Below the pieces are notes generated by a model that made no database searches, was not told the origin of the DNA, and saw only the letters and a program-made list of their open reading frames with translations. From an uncultured Gemella sp. (lineage in GTDB: Bacteria > Bacillota > Bacilli > Staphylococcales > Gemellaceae), in assembly GCF_900766305.1 (NCBI RefSeq), contig NZ_CAAFUZ010000067.1, positions 1 to 44,070 of the forward strand: 44,070 nt of DNA. The letters run 5' to 3'. The position numbers and the translations under genes were made by a program. Positions 25,349 through 34,991 of the stretch are shown piece by piece. The stretch's first letter is position 1, and every line of letters begins with the position of its first letter.

Positions 25349-27097
25349 TTATAATTTACTTCTTAAATTTTTTATAACTTCTTTGGGAATTCCTAATTTC
25401 AATAGTTTTTCTTCAGGTGCTTTTTTTATCTCTTCCAACGAAGAAAATGATTTTAATAATAGGTTCTTTCTAACTTTTCCGATCCCTGGAATATCATCAA
25501 GACTTGATTTATACATACTCTTATTTTTTGTTGCCCTATGATAAGTAATTGCAAACCTATGTACTTCGTCTTGTATTTGTTTTAAAAACAGATATTCTGC
25601 AGAAGTTTTAGGAAATTCTATTACCTCATAGTCATCAGTAATAATGTATTCAGTAATATGTTTATCATTTTTCGCTAAACCAATTATCTTTATTTGTTCT
25701 AAACCAAGTGTTTTATGCACTACATCAATGGCTACATTAAGATGATTCTTTCCACCATCGACTATTAATAATTCGGTATTAGTCCTCTTATCTTTATAAT
25801 TTCTATAAAGTACTTCTTTCATAGTTTGAACATCATTAATTCCTATAGATTCATCAATTTTGAATTTTCTATAATTGTAAGTATTCTTTTTCCCATTGGT
25901 GAAATTTACTTTTACAGAAACTGCATCTACTCCCATTATATTGGAGTTATCAAAAGCATCAATACTATTAATAGATTTCACACCTAACTTTTCAGCGATA
26001 TTATTAAGTGTAACTTGTAATTTTCTTTCTTTAAGTTCTTCAATAGCAAGATTATTATTCAAGTAATATGTTGCATTTTCTTTTACAGTGTCTAGTATTT
26101 TCCTATGATTTCCTCTTTTAGGTATAATAACTTTACAATCGACTACATCAGAAAGTAAGTCTTCATTTAATTCATCAATATATATTTCTTTTGGAAGTTT
26201 GTTTAGAGTGTAATATTGTAACAAGTAAGAATACAAAATCTCCTCAGGCGTATCATATAAATTAAAATATTCAACCTTACGTTCAATTATATTGCCTAAC
26301 CTAGATAAAAATATTTGAATACAAATATAGTCATCGTTAAAAGAAAATCCTATATAATCCCTATCTATATTTGTACTATCTGCAACAACTTGATTTTGAA
26401 CTGAAACTTCTATTGATTTAATATAATTATGGATTTGTCCAGCAGCTTCAAACTCTAAATTCTTAATGTGTTCTTGCATTTTATTTTTTAAATCTGATAA
26501 TATTTCTTTTGTGTTTCCTGTTAAGAAGGATTTAATTTTAGAAATCTGTGACTTATAATCATCTGCAGTAATTTTCTTAGCACATGGTCCTATACACTCT
26601 CCAATTTGATAATACATGCATGGTCTTTTTTCTACAGGATTACACTTTCTTAGTGGATATATTTTATCTAAAATTTTCTTAACTTCAGTAGCAGATTTTA
26701 TATCAACATAAGGTCCAAAATAGATATTCTTATTATTTTTTTTATATTTTCTAGTCATTAGCAATCTAGGATGTTCTTCTTTTGTAATCATTAAATACGG
26801 GTAACTTTTATCATCTTTTAAACGAATATTAAAATAAGGTCTATATTTTTTAATTAAATTATTTTCTAATAATAAAGCCTCTTTCTCAGAGTTAACAATT
26901 ATATATTCAAGATCTTCTATTTTTGATACTAAAGTCTGAGTTTTTTTATTATGAGTACCTGTAAAATAACTTTTTACTCTATTTTTAAGGTTTTTAGCTT
27001 TACCTACATATATAATTTCTCCAATATTATCTTTATATAAATAACACCCTGGATTATCAGGAAGTAATTCTAGTTTTTTTTGTAATGTTAAATTCAT
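25349..27097 (-). CDS. uvrC: Excinuclease ABC subunit C
   Basis: UvrC makes the two incisions in nucleotide excision repair after UvrAB damage recognition. The 582-residue protein has an N-terminal GIY-YIG nuclease (GCYLYKDNIGEIIYVGKAKN), a Cys cluster (CNPVEKRPCMYYQIGECIGPC, about 146-166), a UVR motif near 195-225, an RNase H-like domain with DAFDNSNIMG and LLIVDGGKNHL, and a C-terminal helix-hairpin-helix (DDIPGIGKVRKNLLL). The frame opens with an ATG at 27109, but SD GGTGAT sits between it and the ATG at 27097, which is the better start. It is an isolated gene between two terminators. Confidence 0.95.
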   Translation of the reverse strand: MNLTLQKKLELLPDNPGCYLYKDNIGEIIYVGKAKNLKNRVKSYFTGTHNKKTQTLVSKIEDLEYIIVNSEKEALLLENNLIKKYRPYFNIRLKDDKSYPYLMITKEEHPRLLMTRKYKKNNKNIYFGPYVDIKSATEVKKILDKIYPLRKCNPVEKRPCMYYQIGECIGPCAKKITADDYKSQISKIKSFLTGNTKEILSDLKNKMQEHIKNLEFEAAGQIHNYIKSIEVSVQNQVVADSTNIDRDYIGFSFNDDYICIQIFLSRLGNIIERKVEYFNLYDTPEEILYSYLLQYYTLNKLPKEIYIDELNEDLLSDVVDCKVIIPKRGNHRKILDTVKENATYYLNNNLAIEELKERKLQVTLNNIAEKLGVKSINSIDAFDNSNIMGVDAVSVKVNFTNGKKNTYNYRKFKIDESIGINDVQTMKEVLYRNYKDKRTNTELLIVDGGKNHLNVAIDVVHKTLGLEQIKIIGLAKNDKHITEYIITDDYEVIEFPKTSAEYLFLKQIQDEVHRFAITYHRATKNKSMYKSSLDDIPGIGKVRKNLLLKSFSSLEEIKKAPEEKLLKLGIPKEVIKNLRSKL

Positions 27098-27133
27098 ATT
27101 AATCACCATATAATTAATTTATAACTTTTATGA

Positions 27134-27171
27134 AAAAGCACAGTTGAAATAAATATCTCCCCTGTGCTTTT
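27134..27171 (-). terminator. Intrinsic terminator of the fmt-prkC operon
   Basis: AAAAGCACAG (27134-27143) pairs with CTGTGCTTTT (27162-27171), with T-rich sequence following on the minus strand, directly after the kinase gene. Confidence 0.85.
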
Positions 27172-27182
27172 ATAATCACTAA

Positions 27183-29081
27183 TTAGTTACTATTGTTATT
27201 TCTACTACTATTAGAATTATTTCTTGTTGAATTATTTCTAGTAGTTCTATCATCATTTGCTCTAGAATCCACACTTGAATCATCGCTAGATTCATCACGT
27301 GAAGAACTTCTTTCTTTTCCTTTTGAGATTACTATCTCTAAAGATTCATCACTTGGTACTATATTTGATCCAGTTCTGATACTTTGTGAGATAACCGTTC
27401 CCGTTTCTTTGTCAGAGTATTCTTCTCTATAAGTGACATTCTTAAATCCATATGATGCAACAGTACTTTCTACAGTTGTGCTATCTTCACCTACAAGATT
27501 AGGCATAGTCACTTTCTTTTTACCTGTAGATACTTGAATGATTAATTCTTTTTCTTTTGGTATTATTTCCATACCAGCTCTAATATTTTGAGAAACAACT
27601 TTCCCGGTATCATAAGAATTACTTTCTACTTTCTCAACAGTTATATTTTTGAATCCTAATTTTGAAGCATTTTTCTTAACTGTTTCTTCATCTAGACCAA
27701 CAAAATTAGGCATATCTACTGTTTTTTTACCAGAAGAAACTCTTAAATCAACCTTCGAACCTTTTTTCACTTTTTTACCAGCTTTAGGATCACTGTCTAT
27801 TACAGTTTTTTCTTTTACATCATCACTTGCAACTTCTGTAACATCCCCTACCTCAAGTCCTGCTTTAACTATTGTAACTTTAGCTTCTTCTAAAGTTTTA
27901 TTACGAACATCAGGCGCAGAAACACTATTAGATCCAATAACGTAATTATAGATGAAAAATGTACCTACTACTATAGTAACAATAGCCACTATTGCAAGGA
28001 ATATATGTTTAGCTTTAGATGTCTCTTCTTTTTCATCTCGTTTACTAACATTATTATAGTTATTCTTTTGTTTATTATTTTGTTGATAACGTACGTTATT
28101 ATTTCTATTATCTTGTTCGTAATCATAATAATCATCTTCATTGTTAAAATCGGCATAAGCATATTGATTATTATTACTACTATTATCTATATATTGAGTT
28201 TCATTATAATTATTTACAGGTTGTGCAGGGATTTTAAATCCAGTATATTTATTTTCATATAATCGTTCTGGATTAAGAACCGTACTTAGATCTTCAAATA
28301 ATTCTTTAGAACTGATGTATCTCTCATTAGGATTTTTCATTGTAGCTTTTAAAACAATATTTTTTACACTTTGAGGTACATTTTCTCTGTATTTGTCGAT
28401 ATCCGGAAGTTCTTCTTGTAAATGTTTTAAAGCAATCGCTACTGCAGATTCTCCTTTAAATGGTATTTGACCTGTAATCATTTCAAATATCAAAATTCCT
28501 AACGAATAAATATCACTTTGAGCTGTAGCAACATTACCACGAGCTTGCTCAGGTGATAAATAATATACTGTTCCTAACATTTGATTTGTTTGAGTAAGTG
28601 TTGTATCACCATATGCTCTTGCAATACCAAAATCTGTTATTTTACATGTAAGATTATCATTCATTAGAATATTTTGTGGTTTAATATCTCTATGTATTAT
28701 TCCATTTTGATGAGCATGACTTAATCCAGAAGCTATTTGTTTAGCAATATGAACTATAGTTTCAATAGGAATACGAGGATTTTTTATCATATAATCTTTT
28801 AAAGTCATTCCCTCAACGTATTCCAGTATTAAATAGTAAAACTCTCCTTCATTTTCTACATCATAAATCGACACAATATTTGGATGAGATAAACTTGTTA
28901 CAGCTTTTGCTTCTCTATTAAATCTTTTAACCGCATCTTCATCATCTGCATCAATTTTAAAAGTTTTAATAGCAACTTGTCTATCTAAAATAGTATCATA
29001 CCCTAGCCAAACTGTAGCCATACCACCAGTTCCTAGATGATCCAAAATTTTATATCTATTACAGATAATTTTATTAATCAT
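27183..29081 (-). CDS. prkC: PASTA-domain serine/threonine protein kinase
   Basis: This is a membrane Ser/Thr kinase that senses cell-wall fragments (PrkC/StkP/Stk1 type). The 632-residue protein has a Hanks kinase domain (about 8-270) with GTGGMATV loop, Lys39, HRDIKPQN catalytic loop (130-137) and DFG (150-152). After it come a long Asn/Tyr/Gln-rich juxtamembrane linker, one membrane helix (about 362-382), three PASTA domains (about 390-592) and a Ser/Arg/Asn-rich tail. The frame opens with a GTG at 29090 that overlaps the SD GGGGGTG, so the ATG at 29081 is chosen. It overlaps the phosphatase gene by eight bases, the usual kinase-phosphatase pairing. rsgA, which often follows in Firmicutes, is replaced by a terminator and uvrC. 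Confidence 0.95.
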   Translation of the reverse strand: MINKIICNRYKILDHLGTGGMATVWLGYDTILDRQVAIKTFKIDADDEDAVKRFNREAKAVTSLSHPNIVSIYDVENEGEFYYLILEYVEGMTLKDYMIKNPRIPIETIVHIAKQIASGLSHAHQNGIIHRDIKPQNILMNDNLTCKITDFGIARAYGDTTLTQTNQMLGTVYYLSPEQARGNVATAQSDIYSLGILIFEMITGQIPFKGESAVAIALKHLQEELPDIDKYRENVPQSVKNIVLKATMKNPNERYISSKELFEDLSTVLNPERLYENKYTGFKIPAQPVNNYNETQYIDNSSNNNQYAYADFNNEDDYYDYEQDNRNNNVRYQQNNKQKNNYNNVSKRDEKEETSKAKHIFLAIVAIVTIVVGTFFIYNYVIGSNSVSAPDVRNKTLEEAKVTIVKAGLEVGDVTEVASDDVKEKTVIDSDPKAGKKVKKGSKVDLRVSSGKKTVDMPNFVGLDEETVKKNASKLGFKNITVEKVESNSYDTGKVVSQNIRAGMEIIPKEKELIIQVSTGKKKVTMPNLVGEDSTTVESTVASYGFKNVTYREEYSDKETGTVISQSIRTGSNIVPSDESLEIVISKGKERSSSRDESSDDSSVDSRANDDRTTRNNSTRNNSNSSRNNNSN

Positions 29082-29817
29082 GGTTTTCACCCCCTAGATT
29101 TTTTATTATAGCTACAGAAATATTATCTACTCCGCCACGGTTAACACATTTTTCAATTAAATCATCAACAGCTATCGATAATTCATTATTTCTTACAATA
29201 TTCTGAATTTCATCATTTTCTATCATATTCGTTAACCCATCTGAACATAATAGGAAATAATCATATTTATTTAAATCATCGATAAAAGTATGTAAATCAA
29301 TTGATTCTCTTGTAGCTAATGCTTGTGTTAGAACATGTCTTTCTGGATGACTTTTTGCTTCTTCTTCAGTAATTGCACCTGCTGATATTAAGGCCCCAAC
29401 AAATGAATCTTCAACGGTAACAATATTCATTGCATTATCTTTTGTAAGACCATAAGCACTGCTATCCCCAATATTATAAACAACAACTTGTCCATCAAAA
29501 ATAGCGACAGTAACTATTGTTGTCCCCATCTTTTTCTGATTATCTTTTGACTTAGTATATAATTCTGTATTTAGTTTTTCAATCCTATCGAATAACCAAT
29601 TTTTCATATTATTGAAATTAGCAAATGTTAAATCTTGCCACTCTTTTTCTAAAGTTGAAACTATATAGTTACTAGAATATGCAGCATTACTATGACTTCC
29701 TACACCATCACAAACAATAGCAATTATTGCTCCTTGCTTGTTCTTCGATACACTGACAGCATCATCATTTTTTTCTTTTCTTCCTCTATTACTATTATAC
29801 GAATATACTAGTGGCAT
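29074..29817 (-). CDS. pppL: PP2C-family protein phosphatase (partner of the PASTA kinase)
   Basis: This 247-residue metal-dependent PP2C phosphatase reverses phosphorylation by the adjacent PASTA kinase. Metal-binding motifs are visible: NDDAV (17-21), CDGVGSH (36-42, Asp37), a [10 protein letters not shown] segment near 115, the LLCSDGLTN motif near 190 and the C-terminal VDNISVAII. It is a single cytosolic domain of normal length. SD GGAGG precedes the ATG, which lies inside the end of rlmN (23-base overlap), and its 3' end overlaps the kinase start. Equivalent genes are called prpC or stp. Confidence 0.94.
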   Translation of the reverse strand: MPLVYSYNSNRGRKEKNDDAVSVSKNKQGAIIAIVCDGVGSHSNAAYSSNYIVSTLEKEWQDLTFANFNNMKNWLFDRIEKLNTELYTKSKDNQKKMGTTIVTVAIFDGQVVVYNIGDSSAYGLTKDNAMNIVTVEDSFVGALISAGAITEEEAKSHPERHVLTQALATRESIDLHTFIDDLNKYDYFLLCSDGLTNMIENDEIQNIVRNNELSIAVDDLIEKCVNRGGVDNISVAIIKNLGGENHD

Positions 29818-30928
29818 CTGGAATTCCTCCTTTTACCTCTTCCTTACGTTCTTTAGCACGAAGTTGACCACAAGCAGCATCAATATCATCACCTTGTGTT
29901 CTTCTAATTGTTACATTAACTTTATTTTTCTTAAGAACTTTTTCAAATGCGAAAATATCACTCTTACTAGTTCTAACATAGTTACGTTCAGGTACATAGT
30001 TAATCGGAATTAAGTTAACGTGACAGTTTAACCCTTTTATAATTTCCGATAATTTTTCTGCATGTTCTTTTTGGTCATTTACTTTACCCATTAAACCATA
30101 TTCGAATGTAATACGACGATTTGTAGTTTCTTGGTAATATTTTAATGCTTCCATAAGTTTATCTATGTTATAAGCTCTATTTACCGGCATAATTTTACTA
30201 CGTAGCTCATTAGTCGGTGCGTGTAATGATACCGCAAAGTTAATTTGAACTTTTTCATTAGCAAAATCATAAATTTTCGGCACAATACCAGAAGTTGAAA
30301 CGGTAATGTGACGAGCACCAATGTTAAAACTCTCATCACTATTTACTATTCTGATAAAGTCCATCATCTCATCGTAGTTTTCAAACGGTTCACCGATACC
30401 CATAATTACAATGCTTGAAATACGTTCACCTTTTTTATCTAACTCTTGTTGTACTTTTAATACTTGTGAAACAATTTCACCAGCTTCTAGATTACGTTTT
30501 AAACCACCAAGTGTTGATGCACAGAAAGTACATCCAATTCGACAACCTACTTGTGTAGTTACACATAGTGAGTTTCCGTATTTATTTTTCATAAGTACAC
30601 TCTCAATAGTATACTTATCTTGTAGCTCAAATAGGAATTTCATTGTTCCATCAGCAGATTCTTGCTTAATAATCGTTTTTAGAGTTGTAATCTCGAACTC
30701 TTCAGCAAGTTTCTCTTGAAGAGACTTAGGTACATTTTTCATTTCTGAAAAATCTGTAATTCTCTTTTTATATAACCAATCAAAGATTTGTTTTGCTCTA
30801 AATTTTTTCTCACCGATACTTACAATATATTCTTCTAATTGATCAAGTCTTATAGAATATATAGACATTTTATCGAAATCTTTTAACCATCTAGACTTTT
30901 TATAGCCTTTAAAATCTGAAATTAACAT
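29795..30928 (-). CDS. rlmN: Dual-specificity RNA methyltransferase RlmN
   Basis: This radical-SAM enzyme methylates C2 of A2503 in 23S rRNA and A37 in some tRNAs. The 377-residue protein has the CRIGCTFC motif binding the 4Fe-4S cluster (Cys129, 133, 136), the [10 protein letters not shown] motif, the [10 protein letters not shown] strand and the C-terminal methyl-carrying Cys in [10 protein letters not shown]. The frame is open from 30973, but the SD GGAGG sits five bases before the ATG at 30928, giving a protein of family length. It overlaps rsmB by seven bases and the phosphatase gene by 23, consistent with a tightly coupled operon. Confidence 0.95.
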   Translation of the reverse strand: MLISDFKGYKKSRWLKDFDKMSIYSIRLDQLEEYIVSIGEKKFRAKQIFDWLYKKRITDFSEMKNVPKSLQEKLAEEFEITTLKTIIKQESADGTMKFLFELQDKYTIESVLMKNKYGNSLCVTTQVGCRIGCTFCASTLGGLKRNLEAGEIVSQVLKVQQELDKKGERISSIVIMGIGEPFENYDEMMDFIRIVNSDESFNIGARHITVSTSGIVPKIYDFANEKVQINFAVSLHAPTNELRSKIMPVNRAYNIDKLMEALKYYQETTNRRITFEYGLMGKVNDQKEHAEKLSEIIKGLNCHVNLIPINYVPERNYVRTSKSDIFAFEKVLKKNKVNVTIRRTQGDDIDAACGQLRAKERKEEVKGGIPDATSIFV

Positions 30929-32247
30929 TTTGCCTCCATTTTTTTTAGTTTTGCGATAAAGAATCCATCGCAACTATAGTCATCAGGTAGTATTTCTAAT
31001 ACACCATTTTCTCTCGTTTTTACAATACTATTATTTAGAGAAATACTCTCTAAACTAAAATCTTTGTTCTCTTTTAAAAACTTCTCTATATTTTCTATAT
31101 TTTCTCTCTTATCTATCGTACAAGTTGAATACATTAAAATTCCTTCTTGTTTAACATATTTTTTGCTATTTTCTAGAATATCGTATTGAAGTTTAGCAAT
31201 ATCTTCAACATAAGCATCTGTTATCTTATATTTTATCTCAGGTTTATTTTTTATAACCCCTATCCCCGAACATGGTACATCACAAACTACGATGTCAAAC
31301 TTATCGTTAAATGAAGAATTATTTAAAGTTGCATCTTGTTCTATAACCTCTATATTGGTAATTCCAAGTTTCTCTTTATTATCTTCAATTAATTTTAGCT
31401 TATGTATATATTTATCACATGAAATTAAACTAGAATTAAAATACTTACTAGCTATATGCAAACTTTTACCACCAGGAGCAGCACAAGTATCTAGTATTTT
31501 ATATTTTTTATCTAATGGCAAGCCGATCGACGATGCAACTAGAGCACTTGCCTCATCTTGGATAATATAATATCCTTTTGTGAATAAACTACTATCTAAG
31601 TTTAATTTATTTAAAACTAGGCTATCTTCACAGATTTCACTCTCGCTAACAGCATCACCTAATTTTTCTATTAACTCTTTCTTAGTAATTTTTAACGGGT
31701 TATATCTAATACTGTTTTTACTCTTTTGATTAAATGAGATAACTATTCTTTGAGCTTTTTCAACTCCGTATTGTTTTTTAAGTATATTATATAATTTGAT
31801 TGGACAACTATTTTCTATACAGAACTGTTCAGTTGTATTTTTATACTTAAGATCTAGATTACTCGAATTTCGCTCAATATTTCTTAGAATACCATTAACG
31901 AATTTTCCTGTGATATTACCTGCAATTTTCTTACTTAATTTTACAGCTTCATCAATAACCGCGAAGTTTGGCGTTTTATCCATGTAAATCAATTGATAGA
32001 TACTCATTAATAAAATAACTTTAACTTTAGGTTTTACTCTACCTTTAGAATAAGATTTAAGAATGTGTTCAAGATACAATTTATTTTTTATAGTACCATA
32101 TACTACCTCACTAATAAATCTCTTATCCTGTTCTTCAACCTTATACTGATTAAAGTATTTATTTAAAGTAATATTACTATAGCCATCTTCTTGAATAATT
32201 GTATATAGTACCTCGTATGCAATATGTCTAGCATTAATGCTACTCAT
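30922..32247 (-). CDS. rsmB: 16S rRNA (cytosine967-C5)-methyltransferase
   Basis: RsmB methylates C967 of 16S rRNA. The 441-residue protein has an N-terminal NusB-like RNA-binding domain (about 1-130) and a Rossmann SAM domain with [18 protein letters not shown] (containing one catalytic Cys) and [11 protein letters not shown] (the other Cys). A GTG at 32256 opens the frame, but the SD AGGTGA overlaps it; the ATG at 32247 is the better start. It overlaps fmt by eight bases. Confidence 0.94.
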   Translation of the reverse strand: MSSINARHIAYEVLYTIIQEDGYSNITLNKYFNQYKVEEQDKRFISEVVYGTIKNKLYLEHILKSYSKGRVKPKVKVILLMSIYQLIYMDKTPNFAVIDEAVKLSKKIAGNITGKFVNGILRNIERNSSNLDLKYKNTTEQFCIENSCPIKLYNILKKQYGVEKAQRIVISFNQKSKNSIRYNPLKITKKELIEKLGDAVSESEICEDSLVLNKLNLDSSLFTKGYYIIQDEASALVASSIGLPLDKKYKILDTCAAPGGKSLHIASKYFNSSLISCDKYIHKLKLIEDNKEKLGITNIEVIEQDATLNNSSFNDKFDIVVCDVPCSGIGVIKNKPEIKYKITDAYVEDIAKLQYDILENSKKYVKQEGILMYSTCTIDKRENIENIEKFLKENKDFSLESISLNNSIVKTRENGVLEILPDDYSCDGFFIAKLKKMEAKC

Positions 32248-33202
32248 TTTCTTCACCTAATACTGTTCCTACATAGTCTTTCTTATTTGACAAGAAATTA
32301 ACTACTGGCATACGTTTTTTACCAGAAACTTGAAGTTCGTTCACTTTTAGCACTGTCTTATTTCCACATAAAATATAGATATGTTTCTTATCTTGTTTAA
32401 TAATAGTTCCAACCTTGTCAAAATTAGATTCAACATCTTGTTTAACTTCTTCAGTTGACCAAATTTTTAGCACATTACCTTCTAAATAAGTAAATGCCCC
32501 AGGTGTTGGATCTAATGCACGAACTTTGTTAAATACATCTCTAGCAGAAGAATTCCAATCAATCTTCTCATCTTCTCTTAAGATATTACGAGCAAACGTA
32601 GCTTCTTCTTCATTTTGTTTTTCTGGTGCAATATCACCACTAAAGATTTTTGGAAGAGTTTCATTTAATAAATCACGTCCAGCGATTGAAAGTTTATCAT
32701 GTAAAGTCTCATAATTATCACTATCAAGAATATCAACCTCTACTTTTGATAACATATCTCCTGCATCTAGTTTTTTAACCATATACATAATTGTTATACC
32801 TGTTTTACCATGGTCTTCAAGTATTGAATACTGAATAGGTGCTCCTCCACGTAATTTTGGTAATAATGATCCATGAACATTAATGCACTTATGTTTAGGA
32901 ATCTCTAATATTTTTTCTGGTACAAGTTGGCCATAGGCGGCAGTTATAATAATATCCGGGTTTAATTCTTTTAATGTATTATAAGTTTCTTCATCTGTTG
33001 ATATTTTTTCAGGTTGTAATACTTTAATATTATTTTCTAAAGCCACAACTTTTACTGGGGGTGGAGTTAGTACTTTCTTTCTACCGACTTTTTTATCTGG
33101 CTGAGTAATAACTAAATCTACACCGTAATTTTCTATTAACATTTCTAAAACAGGAACAGCAAACTTTGGAGTTCCCATAAATACTATTTTTTTATCGTTC
33201 AT
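32240..33202 (-). CDS. fmt: Methionyl-tRNA formyltransferase
   Basis: Fmt formylates initiator Met-tRNA with 10-formyl-tetrahydrofolate. The 320-residue protein has the N-terminal formyltransferase domain with INVHGSLLPKLRGGAPIQ and the catalytic triad Asn108, His110 and Asp146, followed by the C-terminal OB-like domain. SD AGGAGA precedes the ATG, and a TATAAT with TG (extended -10, about 33237-33242) lies just upstream. It heads the fmt-rsmB-rlmN-pppL-prkC operon. def and priA, the usual upstream partners in Firmicutes, are absent here. Confidence 0.96.
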   Translation of the reverse strand: MNDKKIVFMGTPKFAVPVLEMLIENYGVDLVITQPDKKVGRKKVLTPPPVKVVALENNIKVLQPEKISTDEETYNTLKELNPDIIITAAYGQLVPEKILEIPKHKCINVHGSLLPKLRGGAPIQYSILEDHGKTGITIMYMVKKLDAGDMLSKVEVDILDSDNYETLHDKLSIAGRDLLNETLPKIFSGDIAPEKQNEEEATFARNILREDEKIDWNSSARDVFNKVRALDPTPGAFTYLEGNVLKIWSTEEVKQDVESNFDKVGTIIKQDKKHIYILCGNKTVLKVNELQVSGKKRMPVVNFLSNKKDYVGTVLGEENE

Positions 33203-33290
33203 TTATTTCTCCTAAAAAAGAATTTAATCTAATTAATTATATCATATTTTCATATATTCTTCTATTGTTGGACGGTATTTCATCCTTTAA

Positions 33291-33794
33291 TTAATAATTA
33301 TTATTATCAGATTCTAAATTTAATAGAAATTTTTTATTTTCAAGACCTGCAGCATAACCTGTTAAACTTCCATCTGCACCAATTACCCTATGACATGGAA
33401 TAAAAATTAACAATGGATTATGCCCAACTGCCCCTCCTACCGCTTGTGCTGACATAGTTTTTATACCTCTTGTCTTAGCTATTATTTCTCCAATATCCCT
33501 GTATGTAATTACTTCACCGAAGGGAATTTCTTTGAGAACTTTCCAAACTGTTCTTCTAAATTCAGTTCCATAAAAATTCAAGGGGATTTTATCTATACTT
33601 GGGTTTTCACCGTTAAAATATTTTTCTAACCAAGCTATAGACTCTACAAATACATTTAATTCTTCATTAAATTGATAGTCGTCGATGTCATTAGGGAAAT
33701 ATTTTTGATTTTCAAAATAACATCCGCAAAGACTTTCACCATCTGAAACCAAATATAAAAGTCCTATTTTGCTTTCATATGTACAATAATACAT
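33291..33794 (-). CDS. ogt: Methylated-DNA--protein-cysteine S-methyltransferase
   Basis: This suicide enzyme repairs O6-methylguanine by moving the alkyl group to its own cysteine. The 167-residue protein has an N-terminal RNase H-like domain, the GEVITYRDIGEIIAK helix-turn-helix segment with Tyr98, and the active-site IPCHRVIGADGSLTGYAAG with Cys134. Length is that of Ogt/AdaB forms lacking the Ada N-terminal domain. SD AAAGGAG precedes the ATG. A separate extended -10 promoter lies at 33830-33835, just after the lspA terminator. Confidence 0.95.
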   Translation of the reverse strand: MYYCTYESKIGLLYLVSDGESLCGCYFENQKYFPNDIDDYQFNEELNVFVESIAWLEKYFNGENPSIDKIPLNFYGTEFRRTVWKVLKEIPFGEVITYRDIGEIIAKTRGIKTMSAQAVGGAVGHNPLLIFIPCHRVIGADGSLTGYAAGLENKKFLLNLESDNNNY

Positions 33795-33829
33795 TTAAAT
33801 CTCCTTTGTAGTTTTTTCTAATTTACTTA

Positions 33830-33835
33830 ATTATA
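33830..33835 (-). promoter_or_regulatory. Extended -10 promoter of ogt
   Basis: TGT followed by TATAAT on the minus strand, about 35 bases upstream of ogt, overlaps the T tail of the lspA terminator, whose stem occupies the -35 region. Confidence 0.5.
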
Positions 33836-33843
33836 ACAAAAAA

Positions 33844-33873
33844 TGAGAGCATGACCTAAAAAGTCCGCTCTCA
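33844..33873 (-). terminator. Intrinsic terminator of lspA
   Basis: TGAGAGC (33844-33850) pairs with GCTCTCA (33867-33873), with GAC/GTC pairs inside. A T6 run follows on the minus strand. It starts a few bases after the lspA stop. Confidence 0.85.
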
Positions 33874-33877
33874 ATTA

Positions 33878-34333
33878 TTATTTTTCTTCTTCTTTGTAAA
33901 TCTTATATAGTAAAAAGAATACTCCTACGCAAATAAAACAGTCTGCTAAATTAAAAATTGGAAAATCGTATCCAAAAATTCTAAAATCTAAAAAATCAAC
34001 AACTTCATGTCTAGTTAATCGATCGATAAAATTACCAATTGCTCCACCATATATTAATGCAAATGTCCCTTTATCAAAAGCAGATAAAGAATTTTTTTGT
34101 TTTAATAGATAATATGATAAAATAGCCACAAAAATAATCGTAACAACTAAGAAAAATAAACGACTATCTTGTAGAATCCCCCATGCAGCCCCTCTATTTC
34201 TATGAGATGATATACTGAAGAAATTCGCTATAACTTCCTTACTTTCTCCTAATGAGAAATGATTAACTATAAAATTTTTACTAAGTTGATCTAGCAATAT
34301 TAAAAAACACGCTAATATAAATATGATTAACAT
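33878..34333 (-). CDS. lspA: Lipoprotein signal peptidase (signal peptidase II)
   Basis: LspA cleaves the signal peptide of prolipoproteins after diacylglyceryl modification. The 151-residue protein has four membrane helices, LDQLSKNFIV near the N-terminus, RNRGAAWGI (46-54), the GNFIDRL segment (100-106) and the catalytic aspartates Asp113 (VVDFLDF) and Asp131 (FNLADCFI). SD AGGAGA precedes the ATG 13 bases after the nth stop, so it is co-transcribed with asnS-dnaD-nth. rluD and pyrR, common neighbours elsewhere, are not here. Confidence 0.96.
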   Translation of the reverse strand: MLIIFILACFLILLDQLSKNFIVNHFSLGESKEVIANFFSISSHRNRGAAWGILQDSRLFFLVVTIIFVAILSYYLLKQKNSLSAFDKGTFALIYGGAIGNFIDRLTRHEVVDFLDFRIFGYDFPIFNLADCFICVGVFFLLYKIYKEEEK

Positions 34334-34346
34334 ATCACTTCTCCTC

Positions 34347-34991
34347 TTATTTCAATACTAATAATTTTTCTAATTCTGGGTCAATAGTACGCTCACCTCT
34401 TGCAGGGAGTTTATATCGACCTAAATGAATTAGTTGATGATGTATTTTTCCCCAACTTTCCATAGGGAAAACACTCATAAGACTTTTTTCTACCTGAAGT
34501 GGTGTATCGGTTAAATCTGCTAATCCAAACATTTTTGCTACTCGTTCAACGTGAGTATCAACAGCAATCGCGGGAATATTAAAGCCAACAGATAGAACAA
34601 CATTGGCAGTTTTTCTTCCTACACCAGGTAGTTTTTCTAACTCTTCTCTAGTCTGTGGAATCTTATAATCGTAAACATCCCTTAACATATTAGCCATACC
34701 AACTATATTTTTAGATTTTGCCTTATAAAGACCTAGTGTTCGAATATACTTCTCTATATCTTCCACCTTAGCATCAGCATAATCATCAATTGTCTTATAA
34801 TTCTCAAACAACCCGACTGTTGCTCTATTTACATACTCATCTTTACATTGCGCCGATAAGAGAACAGCAATAACTAATTCCAAATTATTAGAAAAATCTA
34901 GTTCACATTCTACATCAGGAAATACTTTATCCAAATATTCCATAACTTTTTTTGCTTTATTCTTTTTTTGTCTATTTGTTAAACCAGTCAT
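34347..34991 (-). CDS. nth: Endonuclease III without the Fe-S cluster cysteines
   Basis: Nth is a DNA glycosylase/AP lyase for oxidised pyrimidines. The 214-residue protein has the helix-hairpin-helix LPGVGRKTANV with catalytic Lys127 and the catalytic Asp145 in AVDTHVERV. The C-terminal four-Cys loop that binds a 4Fe-4S cluster in most homologues is absent: after HLGRYKLPARGERT no Cys remains in the protein, and the end is short. The only Cys residues are at 29 and 49. The catalytic core looks intact, so an active cluster-free enzyme is likely. It overlaps dnaD by 20 bases and has only a weak SD, so translation is probably coupled. Confidence 0.93.
   Translation of the reverse strand: MTGLTNRQKKNKAKKVMEYLDKVFPDVECELDFSNNLELVIAVLLSAQCKDEYVNRATVGLFENYKTIDDYADAKVEDIEKYIRTLGLYKAKSKNIVGMANMLRDVYDYKIPQTREELEKLPGVGRKTANVVLSVGFNIPAIAVDTHVERVAKMFGLADLTDTPLQVEKSLMSVFPMESWGKIHHQLIHLGRYKLPARGERTIDPELEKLLVLK

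Noticed and set aside
27183..27432. Plus-strand frames opposite the kinase tail
   Set aside because: Leu/Ser-rich antisense shadow of the Ser/Asn/Arg-rich tail; no SD.
33242..33283. 13-codon frame MKYRPTIEEYMKI between ogt and fmt
   Set aside because: It looks gene-like but has no properly spaced SD and overlaps the likely fmt promoter. It is too short to separate from chance, though it could be a remnant of a lost gene.
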